Shown here: piece after piece, positions 16,896 through 26,022 of the stretch
Numbering within the stretch: the stretch's first letter is position 1
How the letters are laid out: every line of letters begins with the position of its first letter
NCBI RefSeq assembly: GCF_001922985.1
Contig: NZ_MRUH01000165.1
Location: 202,376 to 266,375 of the forward strand
Direction of reading: 5' to 3'
DNA length: 64,000 bases
From: Teredinibacter waterburyi
GTDB lineage: Bacteria; Pseudomonadota; Gammaproteobacteria; Pseudomonadales; Cellvibrionaceae
Program-made: the position numbers and the translations under genes
Notes under the pieces: model-generated
Seen by the model: only the letters and a program-made list of their open reading frames with translations
Databases searched by the model: none
Told to the model about the DNA's origin: nothing

Positions 16896-18617
16896 CTAAC
16901 AAGGCTGGCGTAGGGAAAACTCGCGAAAAACAATTTCGTTTGACGGTGCAGGTTTTACCTTTGCCCAATGCTTAGCGGCTAAGCGTAGGAAGCAATCTTC
17001 CGGCATGCTCGATACCAACATACTGCCAGAACATACCCATTCTTGATTGTGGCCATCGCGGTAGTAGCTGTTAAAAACAGTACCGCTACGCACTAAGCGT
17101 AAATAACCTGTGGCGTAGACATCCGGCAGTACGGCTTTGCTGCCATCGCCAACGCCTCGGCCGTATTTGTTATACATATTTACCGACGATGCCTCCCAGG
17201 CTTTATCGGGGTTTGGCTTTACATCTGGATCGTCGGTTTTTTGGTCAACACCAATTTTGGTAAGGTTGTAGCTGTTGTTCCAACCGCAACGAAAGGCATC
17301 GTTTTGATCGCGCTCGCTACTGGCGTAGGGCGGCGCGCCGTGAACATCAAAGGTGAGGTTTACGTTGCGGGTATTGAGTTTACTGTTGTTCATGTTGTGG
17401 TAGCCGGGGTCGATAGCGATAGCGGCTAGCTCAAAAGTTGTAGCTTGGTGGGGGTTGAGCACGGCAAAGGCCACGCTTGCATCGAAGTCGCCATTCAGTG
17501 GCAGAGTTAACATGGCGGCACCACCGGAATACTGTTTGCCTTCGGCAATACGAATAATAAAACCGTCGTGTACGCTAAGTTCAGTTTCTTGATTAATATG
17601 GGAGTAACCCGCTCGCCAGTAATTTAAATTTAACTCGCGGCCGGCAAAGTCTTCGCTAAAGGTTTCGGCCCGCGGGCGCAAGCGTTCCACAGTTGGCAGA
17701 ACCCCCATAGTTAAGTAGCCCATTATTATTAAGCTGTAACGTGCCAAGGCCTTAACCGCTGCGGGGCTGGGAGCATAGGGCATTGTTGTGCTTTGAATAT
17801 ACCAATGTAGGTTAGCCTTTTCGGCTACGGCGCTTAAGGTTGCTAAATCTGTTCGGTTAAGTTGCATTAACTGTTCGATATTAACCAACAGCGCCTTGGC
17901 ACCAACTTCCACAAGAACCTTAACAATTGCCGCAGTCACTTTTAACTCACCGGCGTTAATAATAATCGCGCTTTCCGGCAGGGTTTGTTTCGCTGCGGGG
18001 TTTGAACTTGCACCCAGCAAATACCGACACTGTTTTTCGCTGGCAATAACTTTACAGCGATGTACTAAGCCAAATTGGCCTAGTTGCGCCACCAGGTTTT
18101 GCGCAAGCTGTTCTATTTCGGGGTAGTCGTCATTTGGCAGCTGCAATAATAATTCGGCCCTGCGACCAAACATTGTTAGGGCATCTTCTAACAATAAAAA
18201 ACGCAGTGCGGCTCTATCTTTAAGTTTGGTACTTTTCTTTACTTCTTCGGGTAGACGCAGGGCTCGCCACGGGGTGTCGTCGCCGCGAACACCTGTTGCT
18301 TGGCCGCGCTCGTCTAACTGCGTTGAACGAAAGCTGTAACCCGCATCGAGTTGTTGTAGCTCTCTCAATTGAAGCTGGCTCACACAGACGTCGTCGCCGC
18401 AATAATCCTGTAATTGGTTTGCCGGGGCGCAAACGAGTTCGCCAGTTTTGGTGGCGAAGATTTTAAGGTGCAGCCCATCAGCTCCAGCACCAAGTGCCGA
18501 CCAGCAGGATTCAACGGTGCTTGCGGCGTGTGCCCAGCAGTCTCCGTTAGAGCCGTAAATTTTTAGTTGAGCTAGAGGGCTAGCATCAGTAGAGCCAAAC
18601 ACTGAGTGATGACGCAT
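16896..18617 (-). CDS. GDPD-like pseudoenzyme fused to a lectin-like beta-sandwich
   Basis: 573 residues; AAAGGA lies 8 bases before the ATG at 18617. The first 300 residues follow the glycerophosphodiester phosphodiesterase fold (GADG then T-K-T-G-E-L-V, LRELQQLDAGYSF, LPEEV). The catalytic positions are changed: the E-x-D metal pair is HLK (GLHLK), the His-Asp is replaced by AP (VCAPANQL), and the HRG start reads HAAS. It is therefore predicted to be inactive as a phosphodiesterase. From about 310 a beta-sandwich resembling secreted lectin/DUF1583-type domains begins (SEDFAGRELNLNYWRAGYS, then GGAAMLTLPLNGDFDASVAF). No signal peptide is present, which is odd for such a domain. It lies 38 bases after the LysR gene, so probably one transcript. 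Confidence 0.6.
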   Translation of the reverse strand: MRHHSVFGSTDASPLAQLKIYGSNGDCWAHAASTVESCWSALGAGADGLHLKIFATKTGELVCAPANQLQDYCGDDVCVSQLQLRELQQLDAGYSFRSTQLDERGQATGVRGDDTPWRALRLPEEVKKSTKLKDRAALRFLLLEDALTMFGRRAELLLQLPNDDYPEIEQLAQNLVAQLGQFGLVHRCKVIASEKQCRYLLGASSNPAAKQTLPESAIIINAGELKVTAAIVKVLVEVGAKALLVNIEQLMQLNRTDLATLSAVAEKANLHWYIQSTTMPYAPSPAAVKALARYSLIIMGYLTMGVLPTVERLRPRAETFSEDFAGRELNLNYWRAGYSHINQETELSVHDGFIIRIAEGKQYSGGAAMLTLPLNGDFDASVAFAVLNPHQATTFELAAIAIDPGYHNMNNSKLNTRNVNLTFDVHGAPPYASSERDQNDAFRCGWNNSYNLTKIGVDQKTDDPDVKPNPDKAWEASSVNMYNKYGRGVGDGSKAVLPDVYATGYLRLVRSGTVFNSYYRDGHNQEWVCSGSMLVSSMPEDCFLRLAAKHWAKVKPAPSNEIVFREFSLRQPC

Positions 18618-18655
18618 AGGTGGTCCTTTATAGGAGAAAATTTACGGCTGTAGTT

Positions 18656-19588
18656 TTAATGATCGGTATTTTGCATATCCATAAACCACTGCACCACGGT
18701 AGAAACGCGAGTTGGCAGTTCTGGGCTGTTACGGGAAACAATGTGAATGCGATTTAGCAGTGCGCCTTTTTGCTCATCTTGGTAAACGTGAAGTTTGCCA
18801 TCATCAACAAGGTGTTGTACGCAATGCCGTGGGAATACGGCTATGCCCAAACCACCGGCTACCATATGGATAGCGCCTTCGATGCTGTTAATTTCACCGG
18901 CGTGATGCAGCGAGCGGTTGCTAATGTGTTTGGATTCCGGCATAAAAAAGTTTACCCAGTAATTAAAGTAAACACCCATGCCGGGGTAATTAATATAGCT
19001 GCGCTGCAAAAGGTTGTCTGAGCTTAGGTCTTCCACATCGGCGGCAGTCGCGCTAACCAGAATATATTCTTCGTCGCAAAAATCGCGATAGCTTAATAGT
19101 GGGTGCTCAACCTTTTCGGTTACAAAACCAAAATCAATTTTGCCATCGATTACCAAGGGTAGAATTTCATCGTTGGGCAGCAGCTGTACATTCAGTTCAA
19201 GTGATGGGTACTGCAAACGGCGCTCTAACAGCATTGGGAAGTGCGGCGACAACAAACAACTCGGCGGCATGGCGTAACCGACAATGCCCTCAACTAGCTT
19301 GCGTTCTTTATGCATGCTATCCATAAGCTTGGCTATGGAGTCGTTATAGGTTCGAATATAAGCCAGCAGGGTTTTGCCTTCGATGGTGAGCATTGTCGCT
19401 TTGCTGCTGCGCATAAATAGCGCTACACCTAGCTGCTCTTCCAGTTTGGAGATGTGTTGGCTGATGCCACTTTGCGTCATTGCCGCTTCGGTAGCGGCGA
19501 GGGAAAAGTTTTCGTATTCTGCAGCGGCTACGAATGCTTTGAAATATCTAGGGTCGAGTTTAAGAAAGTCTAGATTTGCGAGGTTCAT
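18656..19588 (-). CDS. LysR-family transcriptional regulator
   Basis: 310 residues. N-terminal winged helix-turn-helix (about 14-73: AAVEYENFSLAA-like start, TQSGISQHISKLEEQLG recognition helix), then a periplasmic-binding-like effector domain with the usual VIDGKIDFGFV and GGLGIAVFPR motifs. It likely controls the genes it sits with: the GDPD-like gene begins 38 bases downstream. An inverted repeat at 20277-20315 in the divergent spacer is a candidate site. The inducer is unknown. Confidence 0.92.
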   Translation of the reverse strand: MNLANLDFLKLDPRYFKAFVAAAEYENFSLAATEAAMTQSGISQHISKLEEQLGVALFMRSSKATMLTIEGKTLLAYIRTYNDSIAKLMDSMHKERKLVEGIVGYAMPPSCLLSPHFPMLLERRLQYPSLELNVQLLPNDEILPLVIDGKIDFGFVTEKVEHPLLSYRDFCDEEYILVSATAADVEDLSSDNLLQRSYINYPGMGVYFNYWVNFFMPESKHISNRSLHHAGEINSIEGAIHMVAGGLGIAVFPRHCVQHLVDDGKLHVYQDEQKGALLNRIHIVSRNSPELPTRVSTVVQWFMDMQNTDH

Positions 19589-19712
19589 AAGCCAGCTCCA
19601 ATTTAGTTGTCGCGTTCTTCAACGCGACCTAGGATACCGCCAAGACTTCCCGAACCTCAAGACCAAGTTGCAGAGTTTCTGCCCATCGGGGCCGATAAGT
19701 GGGTATTTAATC

Positions 19713-20105
19713 TCAATATTCGTGATTTGCCGATAAACGCGAGACCGCCGCAAGGGCGTGGGCGCCAACAAGGTCTTCAACGCTGAAACATACATCGAGG
19801 CGATTAAAGCTGGTGAGAGAGATTTCCAGGGTATCTAGGCTGTTTAACCACACATCCATCTCGTCGCCACGTTTGTGTACAGCACCGCAAAAGGATTGCT
19901 CTGGCACTAACGGAATCGGATTTACGCGTAATCCAATGAGTACATTGTTTCGAAGATTTCCGAATTCGACGGCGCGAGTTTCTCCCGCTTGTATCTCGGC
20001 GTTAACGGAACCGTAGATACGTGAAACATCATTTCCGGCTTGAATATATAACGTTATCAACAGCGGCATTGCTGTTTGATTACTAATAAAACGGGTATTG
20101 ATCAA
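19713..20105 (-). CDS. 130-residue protein of unknown function
   Basis: Soluble, predicted beta-rich, no signal peptide, two cysteines. First gene of the minus-strand block that continues with the LysR regulator 124 bases later. I do not recognise the family. Its promoter must lie in the repeat-bearing spacer at 20106-20434. Confidence 0.55.
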   Translation of the reverse strand: MINTRFISNQTAMPLLITLYIQAGNDVSRIYGSVNAEIQAGETRAVEFGNLRNNVLIGLRVNPIPLVPEQSFCGAVHKRGDEMDVWLNSLDTLEISLTSFNRLDVCFSVEDLVGAHALAAVSRLSANHEY

Positions 20106-20157
20106 ACCGCCCTCCTACTGCTCGTATATCCTAGGTTTAAAAACCTTAGGTGGGTGA

Positions 20158-20225
20158 AACGTCCTTGTTCTGTCAACGTCCCTGTTGCGAAAACGTCCAT
20201 GCCCTGCAAACGTCCTTGCTCTGAA
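20158..20225. repeat. four tandem copies of a 17-bp repeat
   Basis: Units start at 20158, 20175, 20192 and 20209, each beginning AACGTCC followed by a variable TTG/CTG/ATG then a C/G-rich end. A degenerate fifth unit follows. The regular 17-base spacing points to an array of protein-binding sites or a slippage-made satellite. There are no CRISPR-type spacers. Confidence 0.75.
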
Positions 20226-20276
20226 ACACTCCTGTGTTCACGGAGGTGAATATAAAGCTCTGACGGGAAGAAGCCT

Positions 20277-20315
20277 AATTATCAATTGAGATACCCTCCA
20301 TCAAAATTGATAATT
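20277..20315. promoter_or_regulatory. perfect 11-bp inverted repeat, candidate operator
   Basis: AATTATCAATT (20277-20287) and AATTGATAATT (20305-20315) are exact reverse complements separated by 17 bases. AT-rich dyads of this sort suit a LysR-type or other dimeric regulator. It lies 120 bases before the start of the rightward gene and about 170 bases before the leftward one. Confidence 0.5.
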
Positions 20316-20434
20316 GCACTCTATTAATAAGGAAGGTATTAATTAACGAGACGAGTTGAATTGCCGTAATAAAATTTTGCAGAATACGTCGAACAGCCAA
20401 CGGCACCAGTGCCGCAACCTAACCGGACCTAAAT

Positions 20435-21196
20435 GTGAACAGAGCTGACTTCAGTGGTATACGCGTATGGCGGGGCTTTCGAGCGATGTCGCTATTAAAT
20501 AAACGTGATGAGTTCGATATAAAAATTACAGAGATCTTTATATCGCAGACGGTGCAGCAAATGACACCGTTAGGTTTGCAGGCCTATTTTCCACTGCTTG
20601 TGCCGGCCGAATCAAATCCCCCGCCCACGAAAAAGCCTTTGCCGGACGAAATTGCCTTGGTGGTATACCCATCGAAAACGCAATACGACAAGGCGACCAA
20701 GACATCGGTCGCCGGTAAAGCCTATGGTTTGCTACATGCAACCGTCTTTAATTTTGATAAAAGTGCGGCGTTACCTGCAAGTCAAAGCGATGCGCCCTTG
20801 GCATGGCAAAGCCACGCAAAAACCTGGCAGTGGGATCAATCCTACCAATTACTTAATAAGCCTGTGGACTGGCATAAAGGCGAAACCTGGGTGTATTTGG
20901 CACGCCATGACGGGAGCCTTCGTCAGCAATTAAGAGCAACGATAGCGCGCTGGAGGCGTAAGCATGGCCGCTATATCAATGCTGCAATAGTCGCGGTGAG
21001 CAAAGACTATGTTATCTACTGGGAAAACCGGCCAAGCGGAAGCAACCAACATAGCTTTGTAGCCCAACTCGAAAACCTGACGACACAGACTGCGGTTCAT
21101 TCTCAAGCGAAAATAATGATTGCCGACCCACTGTTCACTATGCCGGCAACTACGCCAAGTATAACGTCAGGTAAGCTTTTCGATTTGCGTTTGTAG
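20435..21196 (+). CDS. 253-residue hypothetical protein
   Basis: Starts at 20435, or at an internal ATG at 20486 that looks more natural (MSLLNKRDEFDIKITEIF). Soluble and rich in Trp and His in the middle (WQSHAKTWQWDQSY, WVYLARHDG). A proline-rich stretch (about 60-70) separates two parts. The part after it (IALVVYPSKTQYDKA ... GLLHATVF) faintly recalls dimeric alpha/beta-barrel monooxygenase-like proteins, but I cannot assign it. It is transcribed divergently from the LysR block and ends 13 bases from the convergent sensor gene. Confidence 0.55.
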   Translation: MNRADFSGIRVWRGFRAMSLLNKRDEFDIKITEIFISQTVQQMTPLGLQAYFPLLVPAESNPPPTKKPLPDEIALVVYPSKTQYDKATKTSVAGKAYGLLHATVFNFDKSAALPASQSDAPLAWQSHAKTWQWDQSYQLLNKPVDWHKGETWVYLARHDGSLRQQLRATIARWRRKHGRYINAAIVAVSKDYVIYWENRPSGSNQHSFVAQLENLTTQTAVHSQAKIMIADPLFTMPATTPSITSGKLFDLRL

Positions 21197-21209
21197 CGCT
21201 AGAAAGGGA

Positions 21210-24200
21210 TTAAATTGTTTTCTTGGGGGCCGCTAAACTGCGTCGCAGATAGTCGGTTGCATCACCGGGGGAAAGCGGGTGGGCAATAAAAAAGCCTTGC
21301 CCATAATCGCAATTGTAGGAACACAAAGCATCCATTTGTGCTTGGGTTTCGATTCCTTCTGCCACAACTTTAACCTTGAGGTTATGGGCCAGGGATATGG
21401 TCGCGCGAACAATTTCTTGTGCGCCACCAGCGTCATCGTCTTGATCAATAAGCGCGTCGACAAAACGTCTGTCAATTTTCAATACTTGTACCGGCAATTG
21501 ATCCAAATAGCTCAGCGACGAGTAACCAGTACCAAAGTCATCGATCGCCAATTCAATTTGACGTTCGCGTAAAGCGCCAAGTAATTGGTTGACGTTGTCG
21601 GTGTTTTCCATCAAAGCCGACTCGGTAATTTCAAGCTTTAGCTCATCCCCGGAAACACCAAACTCTTCTAGAACACTATCAAAACGGTCGATTAAGTCTG
21701 GCTGACGTAATTGCAGTGGCGATAGGTTTACCGAGATGCTCGGCATTCTCGACGCGGGAAACTCCGCTCGCCACACATTTAGCTGCCGACAGGCTTGCTG
21801 CAATACCCAAAGGCCAATATCAAAAATTAGCCCTAAATCTTCGGCAACGGGTATGAATTTATCCGGCGGGATCATGCCTTTCTCGGGATGATGCCAACGT
21901 ATTAGAACTTCGTAGCCATTTAGCTCACCACTTGCCAATTCTATTATCGGCTGAAACACCACGCTAAACTGATCCATCGCTAAAGCCATGTAGAGATCAG
22001 CCTCCATTTCCGCCAAGGCTAGGGTCTGCTCACGCATATGGGAGTCGAATAGCTGAAATAAACCGCGGCCGCGCGCCTTGGCTCGATACATGGCGATATC
22101 GGCATCGCGTAGGAGTTGGTCGGGTTTAGTATATTGCGGCTCGCTGATAACCATACCAATACTCACACGGAAAAACATTTGCGTTTGGTCCAGCACAAAC
22201 GGTTCATCGAAGGTGGCCACAATCTCGGTAGCCAGTGCAATTACCTGCGCCTCAGACTCAATTTCATCGATAACGATTGTGAATTCATCGCCACCTAAGC
22301 GAGCCGCATGAATGCCATCTTTCATTAAAGTATTTAGGCGTTGTGATGCGGTAACCAAAAGTCGGTCGCCAAACACATGACCATGGGTATCATTCACCTG
22401 TTTAAAGCGATCGCCGTCCATAAAAAATACAGCAAAACGCGAGCCGGTCTCTTCGGACTCCCGTAAGAGTTGTTCGATGTGTTGCAACAACCAGGATCTG
22501 TTAGGTAAGCCGGTAAGCGCGTCGTGAAATGCCATATGGAATAATTTGGCTTCTGCTAAGCGCCGCTCTTCAACTTCAACAGACAGCTCTTTTGTTCGCT
22601 TCTCAACGCGATGCTCCAGCTCATAGTTAAGTTGGTTTACATGATTATTAGCATTTTCAAGTTCAGCTGTTTTCTCATTAACCAGGCGCTGCAGCTCCCG
22701 CTCGCGTATACGGTTTAGCCGAAAGCGCCAAAAGCTAAACAGATAAATACAGAGGACAGCCGCGATGACGAACAACAACCGCGCCCACCAAGTTTGCCAC
22801 CAAGGCGGTAAAATAGTCAGTTGTAGTTTCTTCGACTCAGCCCCCCACACATAATCATTATTGGAACCTAACACCTCAAAGGTGTAGTTCCCTGGCGCTA
22901 GGTTGGTATAGCGTATTCGGCGGCGACTACTGTCCACTTCGATCCAATCGTCTTCAAGACCTTGCAAGCGATATCGATAGCGGTTTTTAATTGGCGAAAC
23001 ATAGTTAAGTGCGGTGAACTCGAAGGTTATATCGCGCTGGCTGTGTGGCAGCTTTAACTGCTTGGCATAGTCAATATTTCGATCTAAGTAAGGCGATGTA
23101 CGCGCTTGCACTGGGGTTTGAAACAATTCAAAGTCCGTAAGATGGACTTGTGGCGCTACAGTATTTTTAGGCAGATGCGACGGACTGAAGTAACTCAATC
23201 CATCCGCGCCACCAAAGAACATATCGCCATCGCGGGTTCGTAGATGACTAAAGCGATTAAATTTAGAGCTCGCTAAGCCATCACGCTCGCCATAGGTATC
23301 AAAAACTAAGGTGTTGGGGTTAAAACGATTCAAACCCGCACGAGTCCCCAACCATAAATTGCCATCATTATCGGGTTCGACCGAAGTAACGAAATTATCC
23401 GCTAAACCATCAGCAACGGTAAAAAACCGTTTTTCGCCGGTATCGACACGGTAACGAATCAAACCTTTGGATGTCGCAATCCACAGAGTCTGCTCCGCGT
23501 CTTCGAACATATTAAAAATACCCTCAACATGAGGCAGGTCAATTTCGGTAAAGGTCTTGGCCTTGAGGTCAAACAGCTCTAACCCGCTATGCCCTCCAAC
23601 CCAATACCGGTTGTCTCCGGCAGGCAGGATTTCATTAATAGAAAAGTTAGCTATACCCGACTCGTTGCCGGTATCTCCCGGAAAGTAGGCTTCGAACGTC
23701 TTGCTGACAGGGTCGTAAATTTGCAAGCCTTTACGCCACATACTCAACATCAAAGTACCCTTATCGGTTACAACAACACGGAATATATTGTTATTGGCGA
23801 GGGTTTTTGAATGCGGCAGTGTGGGGTCGCGAACGATATGTTCAAAAATACCCGTCTGGGGATCGAGTCGATTTAACCCACCAACCCACGTCCCCACCCA
23901 AATGTAGCCATCTTTATCTTCCGCCAGCGACAAAACTGAGTTCGAGCTAATACTTTGCGGGTTGTTGGGGTCGTGTCGATAATGGGTAAACTTGCCGGTA
24001 GTAGGATCTAACTTATCCAAACCTCCGCCGTCGGTAGCTATCCATATATTGCCGAGTCGATCCTCAAGTAAATCCAGAAGGTTATCAAAACCCAAACTAT
24101 CCGCTTCTTTTTCACTGTGTTTGAAAGATATAAACTTTTCAAGATGTTCACTAATGCGACGGATACCGAAGTGTGCGACCGCAAACCAAACGGTTCCCTC

Positions 24201-25184
24201 TTCATCCTCATAAATATCGTTAACTGAGCCTGGGGGGAAAGAAAACTCATCGGCTACCGAGGGCGCAATATGGAGAAAGTCGTCAGTTTCAGGCCGGTAA
24301 CGATGAACCCCCATTTTATCTGTACCGGCCCACATGCGCCCCTTAGAGTCTTCAAATACGCTCCAGAGAAAATTGGTAGCTAAAGACCCGGGGTTGCCAT
24401 CGGCTCGATAATGCTTAACCTTTTGCGTTTCAGCATCCATAACGAGAATACCGAAGTCGGTCGCCATCCACAGATCGCCTTCGCTACTTTCACGCATATC
24501 GCGAATACTATCCCACCCAACAAATTCTATTGGCAGGGAAAATTCTTGCAGTTCGCTGGTTTCGGTATCGAACAAAAACAGCCCCGCATTACTGGCAACC
24601 CAGATTGCAGAGGAATTTTTGTGGGGCGCTATCGCGGAGATAAAGTGAGCGCGATCGTGAGGGAACTTGGGAATAATGAGCTTTTCGGTGGCAACATCGA
24701 AACCGCGCAAACCGAAGCCTTCACCACCAAACCAGATAACCCCATCGTCCCCCAAAGTGAGCCCCCAAATGGTGGCGCCATCGGTAAGATTGTACGACGT
24801 AAAGGTTTCTGTTTCGGGGTGATACTGACTGAGTGACTTGCCGGCAGCCCAGAGATTGTCATTTTTATCAATTAGCAGAGCAATTACGACATTCGCACCA
24901 ATTGATGTGTCATCGTTTGGGTCGCTGGTAAAACTCTTCAAGTTGTAACCATCGTAGCGCTTCAAACCATTATCGGTGGCAATCCACAGGTAACCGCTCG
25001 CGTCACGGATCACGCCGTAAGAAAAGTCACTACCTAAATCGGCTTCGATGTAGAGCGGGTGCGCGTTTATTTTACCTCGGCTCAAAGCATAGGCTTGGCA
25101 AGCGAGCCCCAAACCTATTAAGAGCGTGAATACTGTGACCAGTCTTCCCACATTTTTCTTATTAAAATCAATGAGATTAAGCAT
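21210..25184 (-). CDS. two-component-propeller sensor with GGDEF and EAL domains
   Basis: About 1324 residues from the ATG at 25184 (a GTG at 25220 is possible). A signal anchor comes first, then a periplasmic beta-propeller made of repeats of the type D..G.LW.AT..GL.R (about 35-690), and a Y_Y_Y domain (about 700-790). One membrane helix (about 795-815) and a coiled coil (about 820-875) lead to a GGDEF domain with intact RLGGDEF and an EAL domain. The EAL signature reads EVLIRW, with DDFGTGYSSL kept. Such hybrids sense periplasmic ligands, often oligosaccharides, and make or break cyclic di-GMP. Which activity dominates cannot be told. Confidence 0.92.
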   Translation of the reverse strand: MLNLIDFNKKNVGRLVTVFTLLIGLGLACQAYALSRGKINAHPLYIEADLGSDFSYGVIRDASGYLWIATDNGLKRYDGYNLKSFTSDPNDDTSIGANVVIALLIDKNDNLWAAGKSLSQYHPETETFTSYNLTDGATIWGLTLGDDGVIWFGGEGFGLRGFDVATEKLIIPKFPHDRAHFISAIAPHKNSSAIWVASNAGLFLFDTETSELQEFSLPIEFVGWDSIRDMRESSEGDLWMATDFGILVMDAETQKVKHYRADGNPGSLATNFLWSVFEDSKGRMWAGTDKMGVHRYRPETDDFLHIAPSVADEFSFPPGSVNDIYEDEEGTVWFAVAHFGIRRISEHLEKFISFKHSEKEADSLGFDNLLDLLEDRLGNIWIATDGGGLDKLDPTTGKFTHYRHDPNNPQSISSNSVLSLAEDKDGYIWVGTWVGGLNRLDPQTGIFEHIVRDPTLPHSKTLANNNIFRVVVTDKGTLMLSMWRKGLQIYDPVSKTFEAYFPGDTGNESGIANFSINEILPAGDNRYWVGGHSGLELFDLKAKTFTEIDLPHVEGIFNMFEDAEQTLWIATSKGLIRYRVDTGEKRFFTVADGLADNFVTSVEPDNDGNLWLGTRAGLNRFNPNTLVFDTYGERDGLASSKFNRFSHLRTRDGDMFFGGADGLSYFSPSHLPKNTVAPQVHLTDFELFQTPVQARTSPYLDRNIDYAKQLKLPHSQRDITFEFTALNYVSPIKNRYRYRLQGLEDDWIEVDSSRRRIRYTNLAPGNYTFEVLGSNNDYVWGAESKKLQLTILPPWWQTWWARLLFVIAAVLCIYLFSFWRFRLNRIRERELQRLVNEKTAELENANNHVNQLNYELEHRVEKRTKELSVEVEERRLAEAKLFHMAFHDALTGLPNRSWLLQHIEQLLRESEETGSRFAVFFMDGDRFKQVNDTHGHVFGDRLLVTASQRLNTLMKDGIHAARLGGDEFTIVIDEIESEAQVIALATEIVATFDEPFVLDQTQMFFRVSIGMVISEPQYTKPDQLLRDADIAMYRAKARGRGLFQLFDSHMREQTLALAEMEADLYMALAMDQFSVVFQPIIELASGELNGYEVLIRWHHPEKGMIPPDKFIPVAEDLGLIFDIGLWVLQQACRQLNVWRAEFPASRMPSISVNLSPLQLRQPDLIDRFDSVLEEFGVSGDELKLEITESALMENTDNVNQLLGALRERQIELAIDDFGTGYSSLSYLDQLPVQVLKIDRRFVDALIDQDDDAGGAQEIVRATISLAHNLKVKVVAEGIETQAQMDALCSYNCDYGQGFFIAHPLSPGDATDYLRRSLAAPKKTI

Positions 25185-25243
25185 TACTTGAGTGTAGCTT
25201 GGAACGCTGGCACGTGCCACGACAAATAAAGGTGAAAGGACAT

Positions 25244-25271
25244 AAAAAAAGCCGCAAGAATGCGGCTTTTT
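25244..25271 (-). terminator. intrinsic terminator of exbD
   Basis: A-tract, stem GCCGCA/TGCGGC with an AGAA loop, T-tract. It follows the exbD stop by about 22 bases on the minus strand. Confidence 0.85.
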
Positions 25272-25293
25272 AGGTTGTTACTAGACCTGATTG

Positions 25294-25713
25294 TTAGCGA
25301 CTTTTTCTAGGCACCAACGAAACGTTGTAGATCTTAGCTTCGCGCGCGGCATCGGCTATGGCTACATAGACTTGAGCGGTTGACAACTCGTCCGCCATAA
25401 CCACAACGCCACCCTCTGGGTTTTCGGCGCTCTTCTGGGCGATCAGGGAGCGTACAGAGCGGATATCGACACGACGCTGATCAATGAAGATCTCATCGTT
25501 TGAGTTCACCTGAATCAGAATACTCTTGCTTTCTGCATCTGGTGGTGGCGGCTGGTCATTGTCTTCAGGAACATTCAATCCGAGCGACTTTTCCTTGATG
25601 AAGGAGGCCGTTACGATAAAGAAGATAAGCATGATGAACACCACGTCAAGCATTGGCGTCAAATCAATCTCGGCCTTATCTTCCGCTTTTACTTTCTTTT
25701 TTCTACGACTCAC
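25294..25713 (-). CDS. exbD: ExbD/TolR-family biopolymer transport protein
   Basis: 139 residues. A basic N-terminus is followed by one membrane helix with the essential aspartate (LTPMLDVVFIMLIFF), then a periplasmic domain ending in PRKSR. ExbD works with ExbB to use the proton gradient to power TonB, which in turn drives outer-membrane receptors like the two in this window. No exbB or tonB lies next to it here and it has its own terminator, so it is a stand-alone unit or the last gene after a long spacer. Confidence 0.9.
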   Translation of the reverse strand: MSRRKKKVKAEDKAEIDLTPMLDVVFIMLIFFIVTASFIKEKSLGLNVPEDNDQPPPPDAESKSILIQVNSNDEIFIDQRRVDIRSVRSLIAQKSAENPEGGVVVMADELSTAQVYVAIADAAREAKIYNVSLVPRKSR

Positions 25714-26022
25714 GATTTATTCTCCGAACTAGTTTTGTGATCGCTGCAAATGAGGAAGCCGGCAAGGGCCATGCTTCGCTGTACAGCTAGACCACCTCTC
25801 CCCACTACTGAAAATGGCAGCTAGTAGGTTGTAATCTGTACGTTCACTATACTCTCAAGCACCCAAATACAGTCATAACTATAGCGGTTAGGCTAGTCTA
25901 ATACCGCCAACTTAGCCACCGTGCTGAGACTCAGGGAGGCATTCTACATGAACTTTTGGCGCCCTGCTCGAAATTAATAGGCGAAACAACGAAGTCCTCT
26001 TTAGCGCTTTTACCTCTGAATT
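25714..26022. other. intergenic, exbD promoter region
   Basis: 309 bases between dinB (upstream, minus strand) and exbD. No gene or hairpin terminator recognised; it presumably holds the exbD promoter. Confidence 0.4.

Larger units (their letters stand above)
20106..20434. other. divergent spacer with repeats
   Basis: A 329-base non-coding spacer between divergent unknown genes. It contains an imperfect palindrome (CCTAGGTTT/AAACCTTAGG, 20131-20150), the 17-bp tandem repeat and the 11-bp inverted repeat listed separately. Probable two-way promoter region. Confidence 0.6.

Noticed and set aside
20158..20225. CRISPR-like array
   Set aside because: Units are 17 bases, directly adjacent and degenerate, with no unique spacers and no cas genes.
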